Assembly (NCBI RefSeq): GCF_020882245.1
Contig: NC_083597.1
Location: 65,140,152 to 65,204,151 of the forward strand
Direction: 5' to 3'
From: Rhopalosiphum padi
Taxonomy: Eukaryota > Arthropoda > Insecta > Hemiptera > Aphididae
DNA length: 64,000 nucleotides
Shown here piece after piece: positions 55,201 through 61,908 of this stretch. Position 1 is the first letter of the stretch. Each line of letters starts with the position of its first letter. The translations under genes were made by a program, and so were the position numbers. A model generated the notes under the pieces. That model worked only from the letters and a program-made list of their open reading frames with translations. It ran no database searches and was not told the origin of the DNA.

Positions 55201-57942
55201 TAGATATCCTGATAGAACTTTCGTCTTGACTAACTCTGAAAAATCAAACCTGTTTGCCTCTCAGCTAAAAAGCGATTTCACACCTGTCATCCAGAGATAA
55301 ATAACACTGACCACACATCCTTCGTTGAAAAATACCTAATTGCCTTGTGCTGTTCCAATCTTTGATGATTCAAGGAAACCGAACCTATACGACCTCTTAC
55401 CGAAACCTATAACCTAGCATAACTATTAACAAACCGAAGAATAAAACATCAACCCAAAAAAATCATTTTACTTTTAACTTTTATTTTTAACTCAATTTTC
55501 TGTCTCTCCTTTATTCTCCATTCCTGGAAACACTCTATAATTATTCCGAAACATGATAAATCCCCAGACCTACCCTTTCCTTAACGACCTATCAATCTCT
55601 TATCATCCTTCTCAAAAATTCGAAAAAACCCAGTACTACACAGGTGTGTTCCTCGACGTAGCCCAGACGTTTGACCACGTCTGGTACACAGGTCTCCTTA
55701 ATGAAATTCGTTTCCTACCAGCCCCTAATATTTAATTATGAAATCTTTCTTGTGTAATCGTTCCTTTGTCGTTCGTTGCAAGGAAAAAATCTCACAAATC
55801 CACTACATAAAAGCAGGTGTCCCGCAAAGTAAGATACTAGCTCCCACACTGTTCAACTTTCTTACTTCCAATATTCTACATCGTCACACATCACTCTTGC
55901 TACTTTTGTAGTCCTTAATAAATAATTAAAAAAAAAACTTTACGCCGTCCCCCTGTTCCAGTGAAAAAAATAGTAGAGAACCTCTGTCTCCCTGCGCACT
56001 CCTCCAATTCTGAATATAAATTTTTTACAATTATTAAATATTTAATAATTAATTTTGGTTGGTATTTTTTTTTAGCCCAAACCCGCGAAGAAATTATTCG
56101 ACAAATACGTTCGTAAATTATTATTATTATTATCAGTAAATAACACGTATACATTAAATAAAATAATTAATTATTAAAATGATTCAATATAAAATAAAAA
56201 TAAATTAAGGATACAATAAAATTATTGCTACAATCCTAAATATTCAATATTAATAACCACAACCAGCCAATGAATTATTAGAATATGGAGTTGTAACAAG
56301 TTTGAACTAGAAATTTTCTATGTCCAGATTATTTATGTTATTTGAAAATTATGAAATATAAAGTTCAAATAATTAATTGAAGTTAAAAAACTGGCCGGCA
56401 TTAATGTGCTCGTTTTATTTTAAGTAATCCACCCCTTTTTTAGAGACCTCTTACACCCTTTTTTTCTATTTCTTGATATTTACCAATTTATCAAGCAACC
56501 AACTGCAGTTCAAATCATCGTATTCCCAAAGTACGTTTGATTGTTTCATAATATGATGGTCTCCTACACGGGCACCATATCAACACGCAATTATATGTGA
56601 TTGTGCTGAAAATCTGAAAATAAGCACCATTTCGACAGCATGTACATTTGCGATTTTTTGAATTTTGTTATATACATCCTTTTGCGGATAATTTGCGTGA
56701 TTTTGTCGACTAGTTTTCAATTTGTGCGGACAAGTGGTTTTTTATCAAAATAATGTACATAACAAAATTCAAAAATCTCAAATGTACATACTGTCTAAAT
56801 GGAGCTCTGAAAATATGTAATGTTACTATGCCGCTGTTCGTATAATATTATAATATACATAAAAGTTAAATTATAATTAATTAACTTTCCGTGTAAAATA
56901 AACAATTAGGTTTTGGTTTATAATGTTACATACCCTATACTAATAAAAAAAATGTTAATCTACTCTGTAATGCATATAATTCATATGTACAAGAGTGTAA
57001 TGCACTTTTTTCCTGTTATTAAAAGTTTACTTCGCAATTTAGGTTATATTTAATATGTATACAATACGATAAAAATTATTAGATCCCTTAGCATTAGTAT
57101 ACTTAGATTTAGATAGCAAAAGTTTAATAAATAAGCAACTTAATATTATCGAACGACTCATTTACCTACGTAAGATTAATTAATAATATAGGTACAGTAA
57201 AAATTATACAATATATACCAATTTTGGATTATTAAGAAATTGATATTAATATAATTTTAACAGGTAAAAAACTAAATGATGTAACACGAGAAAAATCGTT
57301 ATACACGTGTATTTGTAAGTTATTAAAAAATATATACACAACTCAAATGAAACGTTAAATTTAATATTTACGAATAATCTGTTTTTGAAGAAATTGTAAC
57401 TCTTCTCAAATTATACTCGTAAATCAAAACAATTAAACAATATATACTGGATATTTTTACGTAAATAAACACTTATATTTGTTTTCATAATTTTAGAAAA
57501 GACCAAATAAGAACGCTTTAACATCAATAGAATTTTTAAAACATTTGGAATCGTGTTTGAAACATAAAATACGTTAGATCTTTGATTTTAAACATTTTAA
57601 GAATTATAAATTATACCAACATATAATGCGCGTGGTCTAATACAATATGTCATGTTTTATTATTTCTAGTGCAATTTAAAAATGGAGTGACTGAAATGAA
57701 TACAACAATTGGTAAACTTACAAAATAAATCAATGTTATGTAGATTTGTAATGCAGTAGATTTTTATAGGTTAAAAAATTATTAATAAAATCATGTCCTA
57801 GTTAATTTTGAAATTATATACGTTTTTAATGTAACTTTTGAACATAGATGGAAATAGTAGTTCTCAACCATATTGTAGTCACAGACTGCCTGATGACTTA
57901 TTAATTAGGACTATAATTTCCATATACGGTTTAAAAATATAA
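31111..57942 (+). CDS. Secreted microexon gene, bicycle-type effector candidate
   Basis: Fourteen candidate exons (listed separately) join into an open frame of 209 codons plus stop. Exon 1 has ATG with A at -3 and G at +4, and encodes a signal peptide with a hydrophobic run ISIILIMIIAFA. All twelve internal exons are 15-63 nt, multiples of three, and begin with the last two bases of a codon. The predicted protein is small, hydrophilic and has three cysteines, in FLTCL, LYTCI and QPYCSH. Aphid 'bicycle' proteins are known to be secreted from salivary glands, small, highly divergent and encoded by many such microexons; their paired Cys-Tyr-Cys motif is only partly visible here. A role in the host plant is inference. 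Several exons are tiny and may be wrong or missing. The introns are filled with transposons. Confidence 0.65.
31563..31625 (+). CDS. Microexon gene exon 2
   Basis: 63 bases between acceptor ttaactttccag and donor gtaaga. Entered after one base, the reading is LVDHETIKDYNTYVNIPLNN. The two alternative frames contain stops, so the phase is well supported. Confidence 0.7.
32223..32267 (+). CDS. Microexon gene exon 3
   Basis: 45 bases between acceptor ttatgttttcag and donor gtaagt. In phase it reads EKKLNVFEYHKTVY after the split codon. The start codon-like ATG at its first base is out of frame. Confidence 0.7.
32556..32570 (+). CDS. Microexon gene exon 4, weak candidate
   Basis: 15 bases after acceptor ttatgtaaatag, with the modest donor gtgtaa. 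It would add N-K-L-F plus split codons. Its inclusion or omission does not change the frame, so it may be absent or alternative. Another donor two bases later would break the phase. Confidence 0.35.
32571..32810. other. AT-rich intron sequence
   Basis: Poly-A/T-rich intron sequence with no coding signal. The frame at 32555 is low-complexity. Confidence 0.5.
32811..33690 (-). pseudogene. piggyBac-like transposase, C-terminal remnant
   Basis: On the minus strand the coding runs from YMDRFYTSSLVLKFL (about 33610-33665) through ANSKGASQQS, VKWKDTRDVLLLL and IDYNKNKTGVDHEDQL to KGWKKVFFQLF. A shifted frame at 32880-33010 encodes the terminal cysteine-rich finger with FYCATCNIPLCIESCFKAYH. The order matches the end of piggyBac transposases, where the DDE residues and the C-terminal zinc-binding domain lie. 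Several shifts and stops are present. No TTAA boundaries were confirmed. The remnant lies inside an intron of the microexon gene. Confidence 0.75.
33760..33871 (-). pseudogene. FLYWCH-like zinc-finger remnant
   Basis: The minus frame reads KKPSLIGGNGFQYRQHRKNK and then DGTISWLCIN, the first half of a FLYWCH finger (aromatic F-x-Y, then W-x-C). It adjoins the piggyBac-like remnant in the same orientation. The closing C/H-x-H half is missing or frameshifted. Such fingers are common in MULE proteins, so it may come from another element. Confidence 0.5.
33872..34290. other. Intron sequence, GC-richer near the right
   Basis: No gene is visible. GC rises from about 34080, with several cgtacg-type words and acgcaa/cgcatg, just before the MITE-like end at 34291. 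Confidence 0.4.
34291..34307. repeat. MITE end related to the element at 60394
   Basis: The sequence cttattttgaatagact equals the right terminus of the palindromic MITE at 60394-60556. The opposite end was not found nearby, so this is a partial or diverged copy. It ends in a TATA context as at 60556. Confidence 0.45.
34620..35480 (+). repeat. Dispersed transposon tail with tandem units and hairpins
   Basis: Starting at tactagcttcggtgtgcttc, the segment is GC-richer and repetitive. Units of about 98-107 bases begin with atggta at 34947, 35045 and 35152, each with gcccggttcttttttgaat near its end. Further on, three copies of a hairpin-forming word lie at 35211, 35344 and 35455, the last a perfect 7-bp stem (atccgac-tgc-gtcggat). 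The start resembles the tails of RTE or Penelope-like repeats in other insects. The class is unsure. Confidence 0.5.
35481..36189. other. AT-rich intron sequence
   Basis: No gene was found. The open frame at 35976 is mostly lysine, asparagine and tyrosine and lacks family features. Confidence 0.5.
36190..36680. other. CpG-rich island in the intron
   Basis: The stretch from agcgaagccgggaatgtcg to about 36680 has many CpG and more G+C than its surroundings. It has no long open frame of recognisable type. It lies about 280 bases upstream of microexon 5. It could be an internal promoter, a regulatory island, or an old transposon fragment. Confidence 0.35.
36871..36900. repeat. (AAT)n microsatellite
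   Basis: About nine units of aat in a row. Confidence 0.9.
36956..36970 (+). CDS. Microexon gene exon 5
   Basis: 15 bases after acceptor tgtattatttatag and before a perfect donor gtaagt. It reads L-K-A-V after the split codon. Its small size means a chance match is possible, although phase and both splice sites agree. Confidence 0.5.
37674..37881 (+). repeat. 96-bp tandem repeat
   Basis: Two full units (37674-37769 and 37770-37865) differ at only a few positions, and a partial third starts at 37866. Each begins tagtcctaaaaagaac and contains cgctttctgaatcaatataa. A more diverged unit may precede at about 37600. The array lies inside the P-like element. Confidence 0.85.
38134..38424 (-). pseudogene. 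P-like transposase coiled-coil segment
   Basis: An open frame of about 96 residues, in a frame shifted from the THAP exon, reads NNVINKVLNIFENNYENYLN and then RVKNNETVIKWLEESIKNC. The heptad-like spacing suggests a coiled coil, which P-type transposases have after the THAP domain. The shift may be a decay mutation or an unrecognised intron. It ends with TAA at 38134-38136. Confidence 0.5.
38411..38826 (-). CDS. THAP-domain exon 2 of P-like element
   Basis: After an acceptor at 38827-38828 (read on the minus strand) the exon continues the finger: NTSLFSVEPDKLHTRYICQE, with the C-x2-H pair C-Q-E-H, then FPPESFIQNF and the closing TAIPYNY, matching the AVPTIF box of THAP domains. The rest is serine- and proline-rich, with a basic stretch NLKRKSD near the end. 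The stop is at 38411. THAP fingers bind specific DNA, here probably the transposon ends. Confidence 0.75.
39033..39150 (-). CDS. THAP-domain exon 1 of P-like element
   Basis: The ATG at 39148-39150 opens MSGNKCQYLNCGKSKKKFPN, giving the first C-x4-C pair of a C2CH THAP finger, followed by MYRFPKDERKEIWI with the conserved FP and W. A good donor (gtaagg) follows at 39032. Joining to exon 2 restores IINSGNTS in frame. This is about 400 bases inside the right inverted repeat. Confidence 0.75.
39827..39886 (+). CDS. Microexon gene exon 6
   Basis: 60 bases between a strong acceptor (ctaatttgttcag) and a strong donor (gtaagt). In phase it reads LPSSSFKSFKIYRKDFFNY after the split codon, open throughout. 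It is basic and hydrophilic. Confidence 0.65.
39887..40789. other. Intron sequence with hAT-like end
   Basis: At 40151 the words cagtggcggatctatggg match a hAT terminus followed by a GC-rich patch, without a confirmed partner. A possible opposite end (ctgccactg) lies near 46567-46575, but the flanking bases do not match as a duplication. The rest is AT-rich. Confidence 0.45.
40790..40917 (-). repeat. Dispersed repeat C, left half of split copy
   Basis: In inverted orientation this matches the inner part of the repeat at 30064-30372 (for example gggttttttaacctta). It stops at the LINE target site. The other half starts at 45436. Confidence 0.6.
41117..43815 (-). pseudogene. Jockey LINE ORF2: endonuclease and reverse transcriptase
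   Basis: The endonuclease start is at 43815-43516 (LLWNANGLKNHKDEF, LISEIHFT). The reverse transcriptase frame at 42995-42213 includes SDEEKANIFANHLADTF and LKPKKPPDCPTSYRPISLLP. Shifted frames hold the AGVPQGAV block near 41880 and the catalytic FADDKAIIT near 41800, then ESKSIQCIFTLR and RYLGIINDQRLTW (41694-41446). The C-terminal tail ends near 41117. At least four interruptions are visible, so it is not functional. Confidence 0.85.
43796..45121 (-). pseudogene. Jockey LINE ORF1 (gag-like)
   Basis: Start ATG at about 45119-45121 (MPENPTKNKPPKTV). Coding continues in shifted frames through FRAVIKNIHHTIDPTEIALA (about 44530) to the knuckles: SYCSHSPRCVKCGGTHLITTC and CAICDGEHPANYNGC (about 44190-44310). 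This PRE_C2HC plus knuckle order is typical of Jockey Gag. It overlaps the ORF2 start by a few bases. Frameshifts near 44815 and 44360 break it. Confidence 0.8.
45436..45745 (-). repeat. Dispersed repeat C, right half of split copy
   Basis: Begins with the LINE target duplication and continues with acattttatgagcgt, then tgtatacaatgatacctgta and catctctgttctctg near 45664-45705. In inverse it follows the order of 30064-30372. Confidence 0.65.
45746..48800. other. AT-rich intron sequence
   Basis: About 3 kb without any gene-like frame. A strong acceptor (tcattttcttgcag) at about 47248-47261 is followed by 21 in-phase bases but only a poor donor, so I did not call an exon there. Near 46545-46575 a GC-richer scrap (cccatccgtttgactgcc) may be a transposon end. 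Confidence 0.5.
48800..49980 (-). pseudogene. R1/Jockey-like LINE fragment, highly decayed
   Basis: GC-richer than its neighbours. On the minus strand, scattered frames give SLLTEG followed by LGTLK, then LLFTVLECHLMYGSPVWSKTV near 49760-49820, a block of the region after the reverse-transcriptase palm in R1/Jockey LINEs (family form KLL..V..S.LLYGAP.W). Further downstream NHL and SYSS words resemble the C-terminal tail. No long frame survives. It is an old 3' portion of a LINE in the intron between microexons 6 and 7. Confidence 0.55.
50080..50139 (+). CDS. Microexon gene exon 7
   Basis: 60 bases between acceptor tcttattttag and donor gtaagt. In phase it reads QEYNLKFLENTFNSFLTCL after the split codon and holds the first cysteine of the predicted mature protein. 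The residue pattern suggests an amphipathic helix. Confidence 0.7.
50140..50730. other. Intron sequence
   Basis: AT-rich intron with no credible exon. The open frame at 50144 is low-complexity. Confidence 0.5.
50731..50751 (+). CDS. Microexon gene exon 8
   Basis: 21 bases after acceptor atttttacag and before a strong donor gtgagt. It reads S-L-D-D-I-L after the split codon. Size and phase fit the other exons. Confidence 0.55.
51189..51206 (+). CDS. Microexon gene exon 9
   Basis: 18 bases after a good acceptor (atatttttacag), with the weak donor gtgaat. It reads D-V-P-N-N. If the donor is not used, the frame runs to a stop at about 51221-51223 with AATAAA close by, so this could be an alternative last exon. 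Confidence 0.4.
51207..52171. other. Intron sequence with old repeat scrap
   Basis: Mostly AT-rich. A GC-richer, CpG-containing patch at about 51870-52060 (tgcgattgcgtgacgagaag) looks like repeat debris. No gene was found. Confidence 0.45.
52172..52207 (+). CDS. Microexon gene exon 10
   Basis: 36 bases between acceptor cgtgtatttcag and donor gtaagt. In phase it reads PRIINDIKNIL after the split codon. About 50 bases on, a second acceptor at 52257-52258 begins an open stretch ending in a stop near 52343; this could be an alternative end but does not fit phase 1 onward splicing. Confidence 0.6.
52599..52613 (+). CDS. Microexon gene exon 11
   Basis: 15 bases after acceptor tgttttattttag, with donor gtaata. 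It reads D-K-K-N after the split codon. Small and frame-neutral, so its use is uncertain. Confidence 0.45.
52614..54419. other. Intron sequence, possible LTR scrap
   Basis: AT-rich DNA with a GC-richer scrap near 53300-53440 (gttgttgcgatccgactaag). It may be part of an old LTR, but the second end is absent. No exon with matching phase was found. Confidence 0.4.
54420..54740 (+). other. Unassigned short coding-like stretch
   Basis: On the plus strand the region 54510-54735 reads NEGFKILLKMCSIINGEYEM and, after one stop, TWKEDSANLNIFFNSIAIDY then RGPYRII. The varied residue use looks more like decayed coding DNA than noise. An overlapping minus frame (54692-54420) is also open. The words cattgattatag at 54690 equal the first 12 bases of the P-like inverted repeat at 37151. 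I do not recognise the protein. Confidence 0.25.
54950..55915 (+). pseudogene. Jockey-like LINE reverse transcriptase fragment
   Basis: Plus-strand debris in several frames: MLSQNPLAPYSSPY near 55060, HPLDILIELSS near 55195, FLNDLSISYHPSQKFEKT (55570-55625), then TGVFLDVAQTFDHVWYTGLL (the palm motif with the catalytic D), and IHYIKAGVPQSKILAPTLF near 55800. These are the standard order of Jockey reverse transcriptases. The catalytic FADD block is not seen and the 3' end is lost. It lies in the intron between microexons 11 and 12. Confidence 0.7.
55916..57263. other. Intron sequence
   Basis: AT-rich intron DNA without family-like frames. The minus frame at 55915-56154 is hydrophobic, low-complexity sequence. 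Confidence 0.5.
57264..57314 (+). CDS. Microexon gene exon 12
   Basis: 51 bases between acceptor ataattttaacag and donor gtaagt. In phase it reads KKLNDVTREKSLYTCI after the split codon. It has a Tyr-Thr-Cys group that may be part of a CYC-like motif. Confidence 0.7.
57670..57711 (+). CDS. Microexon gene exon 13
   Basis: 42 bases between acceptor ttatttctag and donor gtaaac. In phase it reads QFKNGVTEMNTTI after the split codon. The intron to the last exon is only 136 bases. Confidence 0.65.
57848..57942 (+). CDS. Microexon gene terminal exon 14
   Basis: After acceptor cttttgaacatag the frame reads GNSSSQPYCSHRLPDDLLIR, then TIISIYGLKI and a TAA stop at 57940-57942. It contains the Tyr-Cys pair. 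A poly-A signal follows within 30 bases. The residue make-up is unlike the surrounding noise. Confidence 0.65.
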
Positions 57943-57970
57943 TTTTTTTCAGTAAAATATACGGACCGTG

Positions 57971-57976
57971 AATAAA
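57971..57976 (+). terminator. Poly-A signal of the microexon gene
   Basis: AATAAA lies 28 bases after the stop codon. A second AATAAA is at 58037-58042. Confidence 0.5.
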
Positions 57977-58042
57977 ATCACTCGAAAGCTTTATTGTGGT
58001 AATTTCCTGGAATTTTAAAGTCCTACCAACTGATTAAATAAA

Positions 58043-58479
58043 AAAACTACAGAAATAAAATTTATAAATTTTCTAAAATCTAATAATTATTAGGAGAACG
58101 CAAGACATACATATGTTATCTCCATCTTAGATATATACCAGTTGCGTAGCCAATGCTACGTGCTCTGATGTCCCATACGAATAATATAATACATAATAAA
58201 GGATACTACGGCGTAGTCTTATGTTTTAGGATAACAATTACCCATATATTTTAATAACATAACGCGCAATAAGAATACTACGACGTAGAAATAAATATCT
58301 ATATGTAATGGGGGAGTATTTACACATCTGGGAGGTAACGTATTAGGCCCAGACAATAGGAGGGTTAAAAACATACCTATGACTGTAACCTTCGGAGATG
58401 AACGAACTCCACGATACATTATATTATTATAAGCCTATAATCAAAATATGATTTCAAATTATCTCGAGTTCTGAGAATC
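58043..58479. other. Non-coding spacer
   Basis: No gene was found. Words around 58158-58230 (ctacgtgctctgat, tactacggcgtag) recall the region near 750-810. Confidence 0.5.
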
Positions 58480-58870
58480 TCGAGCGAGGCTGACCACACG
58501 CGCACGGGCAAGCGTCACTAGATGTCATATAATATATCATCGCACGTGCATCCTGAAATGCGTAATAGCGTGAGAACGAATAACGCACTTAGGAATAGGC
58601 CAGAGGACACATGTTTAGTAGATCGGGGGACACTGACTATATAAGTGACCCTGGACAGGACTCCAATAGACATGAATTATCAGGGTTAGCGCCCTCACGT
58701 CTGTCTACATCAGAATTTAGTCATTTGGACTTAGAATATTTTCAATTAAAACTATAAACGGCACTTCGAAATATTTTGACACTTTTTATTTCGACACGAC
58801 CTGTGTTTTCGACAACCAGTTGTTGGCCCACTACACCAAGTACGTGCAGTACAATTGTACAAGGTATACA
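58480..58870 (+). repeat. Possible solo LTR
   Basis: A GC-richer block holds a TATA-like actatataagtgacc near 58637-58651, about 20 bases before ggacaggactcc, and a run of T/A near 58740-58790 before ttgttggcccac. This arrangement recalls an LTR with a primer site, but neither end nor a target duplication is clear. Confidence 0.25.
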
Positions 58871-59676
58871 TATAGTTATTAATTTGTTGTGTATAATTTT
58901 GTCAATCAATTTTGAATAACATTTCCTTTTTGAAATTCCTGGCTACACATCTGATACATACAACATAGACAATTTTAGTTCAGTAGAATGTTTTGTTATC
59001 TTTAATTTAATTATTGTATAATCCATCAGGTCTGTGGTATAATCTACCTATTATCAAACTTAAATTTAAGAATATTAATTAAGGAATCCCATAGATTATT
59101 AGTTATTATTAATTTTATAATATTAAAGTGTATTCAGTGGCGTAACGATAGGGTGGTATGACGGGTAATGGGCCACTGGCCAATGACTCTAGAGTGCCCG
59201 TCAAAAAAAAAATAGTACATAAAAAACAAATCACCATTATAGCGAAATTTATAAATACGATCCTCTTTAAAATATATGTATATTCTTGTAAAATAAAATA
59301 AATTTAATAACTGATCACGATTATATTTATAGATTATTTTATTTACCAGTTCATCAATATTGTCGATATTAATATTATTATATATATAATGATATTGTTA
59401 TTTGTAGAACAGAAATAACAATGAAGCGTATCGCAATCGCTTGTCTCTGAAACCGAGCGTAACATTTATAATTTATAATATTTTTTATTTAGATACTAGA
59501 TTAGATTAGAACTATTATAGGAAAAAGTGACTGTCGTTCAGTCATTGTTATTCGATGTTCTTTTAATTTATATTTTATTTTGTTATTAGTCAATGACGTG
59601 TCGTTAATCGTTGACCGATTTTGTTTTCGCATTCTGCTGTGAATCAGTGATTCGTATTCTTATATTGTGATCAATC

Positions 59677-60360
59677 ATGTCGTAAAAAATACCCAATGGG
59701 TATGAAAAGCGTAAGTAAAACGGCAGAACAAGAAAAATTATTAAAATTGCCTAAAATCAGTAGTTTTTTTTTCTAGTACCACTCCTCGTGAAAATAAAAG
59801 TGAAATAATAATTAAAAGTGTTAATACCGAGGTTAATAGTGAAGAAAGTGTTGAACTTAGTTCTGTAGATACTGAAAAAAGTGAAGTATTCGCCCCAGAA
59901 ATGTTGTCATGCTGTTCATATAAAGGTACGAATCAAAATAAATCTTTTGATATTGTTTTTAAAAATATTATTGAAATTTCTTCTGATCCGACGGATATAG
60001 GACATTTTAAAGAAATCGTTTTAGATGCTCAAACTAAACGGTTCATAATTGAAAATGAGCATAGTAGACCTAAAGTTAAAGGGCCTTTCGCTAAAAATTC
60101 AGACGGTAGATCTTTTTCAGAAAAGTATTATTTTACAGTGTCCAAATCTGGTTTAAAAATCGAACGTTCGTGGCTATGTTATTCGATTATACTTCAAAAA
60201 GCGTATTGTAGGTCATGCTGGTTATTTGGAGATCGCACATTCACTGGCTTTCAATAAATATGGACTACAGGTTATTGTGATTGGAAACATATAGTAGATG
60301 GCATTAAAAGACACGAGCAATCACACGTTCACTACATTTCCTGTCTAGTATATGAAAAAT
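59677..60360 (+). pseudogene. hAT-2 transposase N-terminus and TTF finger
   Basis: The likely start at 59677 is followed at once by a stop (ATG TCG TAA). A lysine-rich stretch and KLPKISSFFF come next, as in family members. The frame 59901-60257 carries the TTF-type finger: SEKYYFTVSKSGLKIERSWL, then AYCRSCWLFGDRTFTGF. After its stop, WTTGYCDWKHIVDGIKRHEQ continues in the same frame. The finger probably binds the element's ends. It is broken by at least three stops. Confidence 0.75.
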
Positions 60361-60393
60361 GATTTTTGAATAAAACATTAAACGAAGAACTAT

Positions 60394-60556
60394 AGTCTAT
60401 TCAAAATAAGACCGGACCTCGGCGGCGACCAGTTTTCGTTTGCGACGGTCAGGCACCTCCCCCACCATAGATCGCGTGTCAGGCCGAGCCGCAGAAATTA
60501 GCCACGCCCGTGCGCACAACTCGGCCGCCGAGGTCCGGTCTTATTTTGAATAGACT
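60394..60556. mobile_element. 163-bp palindromic MITE
   Basis: The two ends are inverted repeats of about 33 bases, starting agtctattcaaaataagacc. Flanking bases TAT occur on both sides, suggesting a 2-3-base TA-type duplication. The inside is very GC-rich. It interrupts the hAT-2 transposase. The same terminal word is found at 34291-34307. Confidence 0.8.
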
Positions 60557-61550
60557 TATAGAACAGAGTATAAAAAAAAGAAAAATTATTTTGGCGTCCG
60601 ATTTTAGAGAGAATTTTAAATATTACTCTTACATTAGCTATGCGAAGTTTACCTGTTTGCGGTCACAGAGAAAAGCTCGGTAGTGGAAAAGGAGAAAATG
60701 GCAATTTTATTTGTTTTATTGAGTTACTTGCAAAATACGATCCAGTACTAGAAAAAATATTTAATCAGGGTAATAATAAAGTAAACTACTGTAGCCCTAA
60801 AATTCAAAATGAACTAATACAGTTAATTTCAAATAAAGTCGAAAACGAGTTAATACTTAATATTAAAGAAGCTCCTTTTTTTCCATTATAATTGATACAA
60901 CGCAAGATATTTCAAAGGTTGATCAGTTAAGTGAAATTTATCGTTATTGTGTTATAGAAAAAGATGAATACGGAAACCCAAAAATGTTTGTGTAAAGGAA
61001 ACTTTTTTAGCATTTCATGAAGTTGTTGATCAATCAGCCTCTTCTCTTTCCGAACTAATATTGCCGAATATTGAAAAAAAGGGATTGTCTATCGCCAAGT
61101 GCCGTGGTCAAGGCTATGACGGGGCTGCCAATATGAGTGGTATGTATAATGGCCTACAAAAAAGAATTAAAGACATTGAGCCAAGCGCTGCTTATGTCCA
61201 TTGCTCTGCTCATAATTTAAATTTAGTTGTCAATGATGCTGTGAAAGAAGTAACAGAAATGGAAATCTTTTTTGATGTTGTTCAACGAGTTTTTGTTTTT
61301 TTTGGACATAGTATAGTAAGATGGCGTATATTATCAGATTTAATTAAGGAATCCAACAGTCAAAATGGGTTATCAATAAAAAAAACTTAATCCCTCAAGA
61401 TAGGCTGGTCGTTATGAAGTTTTTGCGCTTAAAAATTAGATTTGTTGAAATTCAAAAAGCTTTAACAAAAGTTATACTTTGCAGTTCTAAGTTAGATGCG
61501 CGAAATGAAACTGAAAGGATTAAAAAAAAAATTGAAAATTATAATTTTAT
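60557..61550 (+). pseudogene. hAT-2 transposase DUF4371/catalytic region
   Basis: The frame 60640-60891 reads SLPVCGHREKLGSGKGENGN, then FICFIELLAKYDPVLEKIF and YCSPKIQNELIQLIS, the first DUF4371 blocks. After a shift near 60880 come IDTTQDISKVDQLSEIYRY (first acidic block) and, in the frame 61061-61390, KCRGQGYDGAANMSGMYNG and YVHCSAHNLNLVVNDAV. Stops and shifts follow down to 61550. These match exon 3 of the element at 21771 in order. The C-terminus is missing. Confidence 0.8.
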
Positions 61551-61597
61551 TTGCACTTAAGAGGACGCCATACCCGCATGTGTTGTCTGGATATGCG

Positions 61598-61700
61598 TCA
61601 ATTGTTCGCCGAAAATAGTTCGCGCGACAGTTGCTCGCGCGTCTAATGTTCGCCTGAAAATTGTTCGAATACGAAAATTGTTAGTGCATACATTGTTCGC
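61598..61700. repeat. GTTCG-rich repeat patch
   Basis: Within about 100 bases the word gttcg occurs six times, in units like attgttcgccgaaaat and agttcgcgcgacagt. The region is GC-rich at its left. It probably marks the end of another repeat that meets the truncated hAT. An (aat)n run follows at 61733-61755. Confidence 0.55.
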
Positions 61701-61732
61701 ATGTTTACATAAAATTAAATAAAAATAAATAA

Positions 61733-61755
61733 ATAATAATAATAATAATAATAAT
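61733..61755. repeat. (AAT)n microsatellite
   Basis: About seven units of aat. Confidence 0.85.
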
Positions 61756-61908
61756 ATACTAATAAATAATAATACATATAAAATAAAATATAATGTTAAG
61801 TATTTTTCCACGTTTATGGATGTCAATAATATGAAGGTACATAGTTTTTATATTTGCAATTGAAAATTGTATGCAACACCACGAAGATAATCAACTGTTG
61901 TACGGTTA

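Larger units (their letters stand above)
59135..61558 (+). mobile_element. Second hAT element, 3'-truncated
   Basis: The left end begins cagtggcgtaacgatagg at 59135, a typical hAT terminus. A TTF/DUF4371 transposase follows in pieces from about 59677 to 61550. No right terminus or dimerisation domain is present; the sequence changes at about 61558 into a GTTCG repeat patch. A 163-bp MITE is inserted at 60394. The element is a dead copy related to, but distinct from, the one at 21771. Confidence 0.75.

Noticed and set aside
58480..58870. A complete LTR retrotransposon
   Set aside because: There is only one LTR-like block, without coding on either side, so at most a solo LTR is listed with low confidence.
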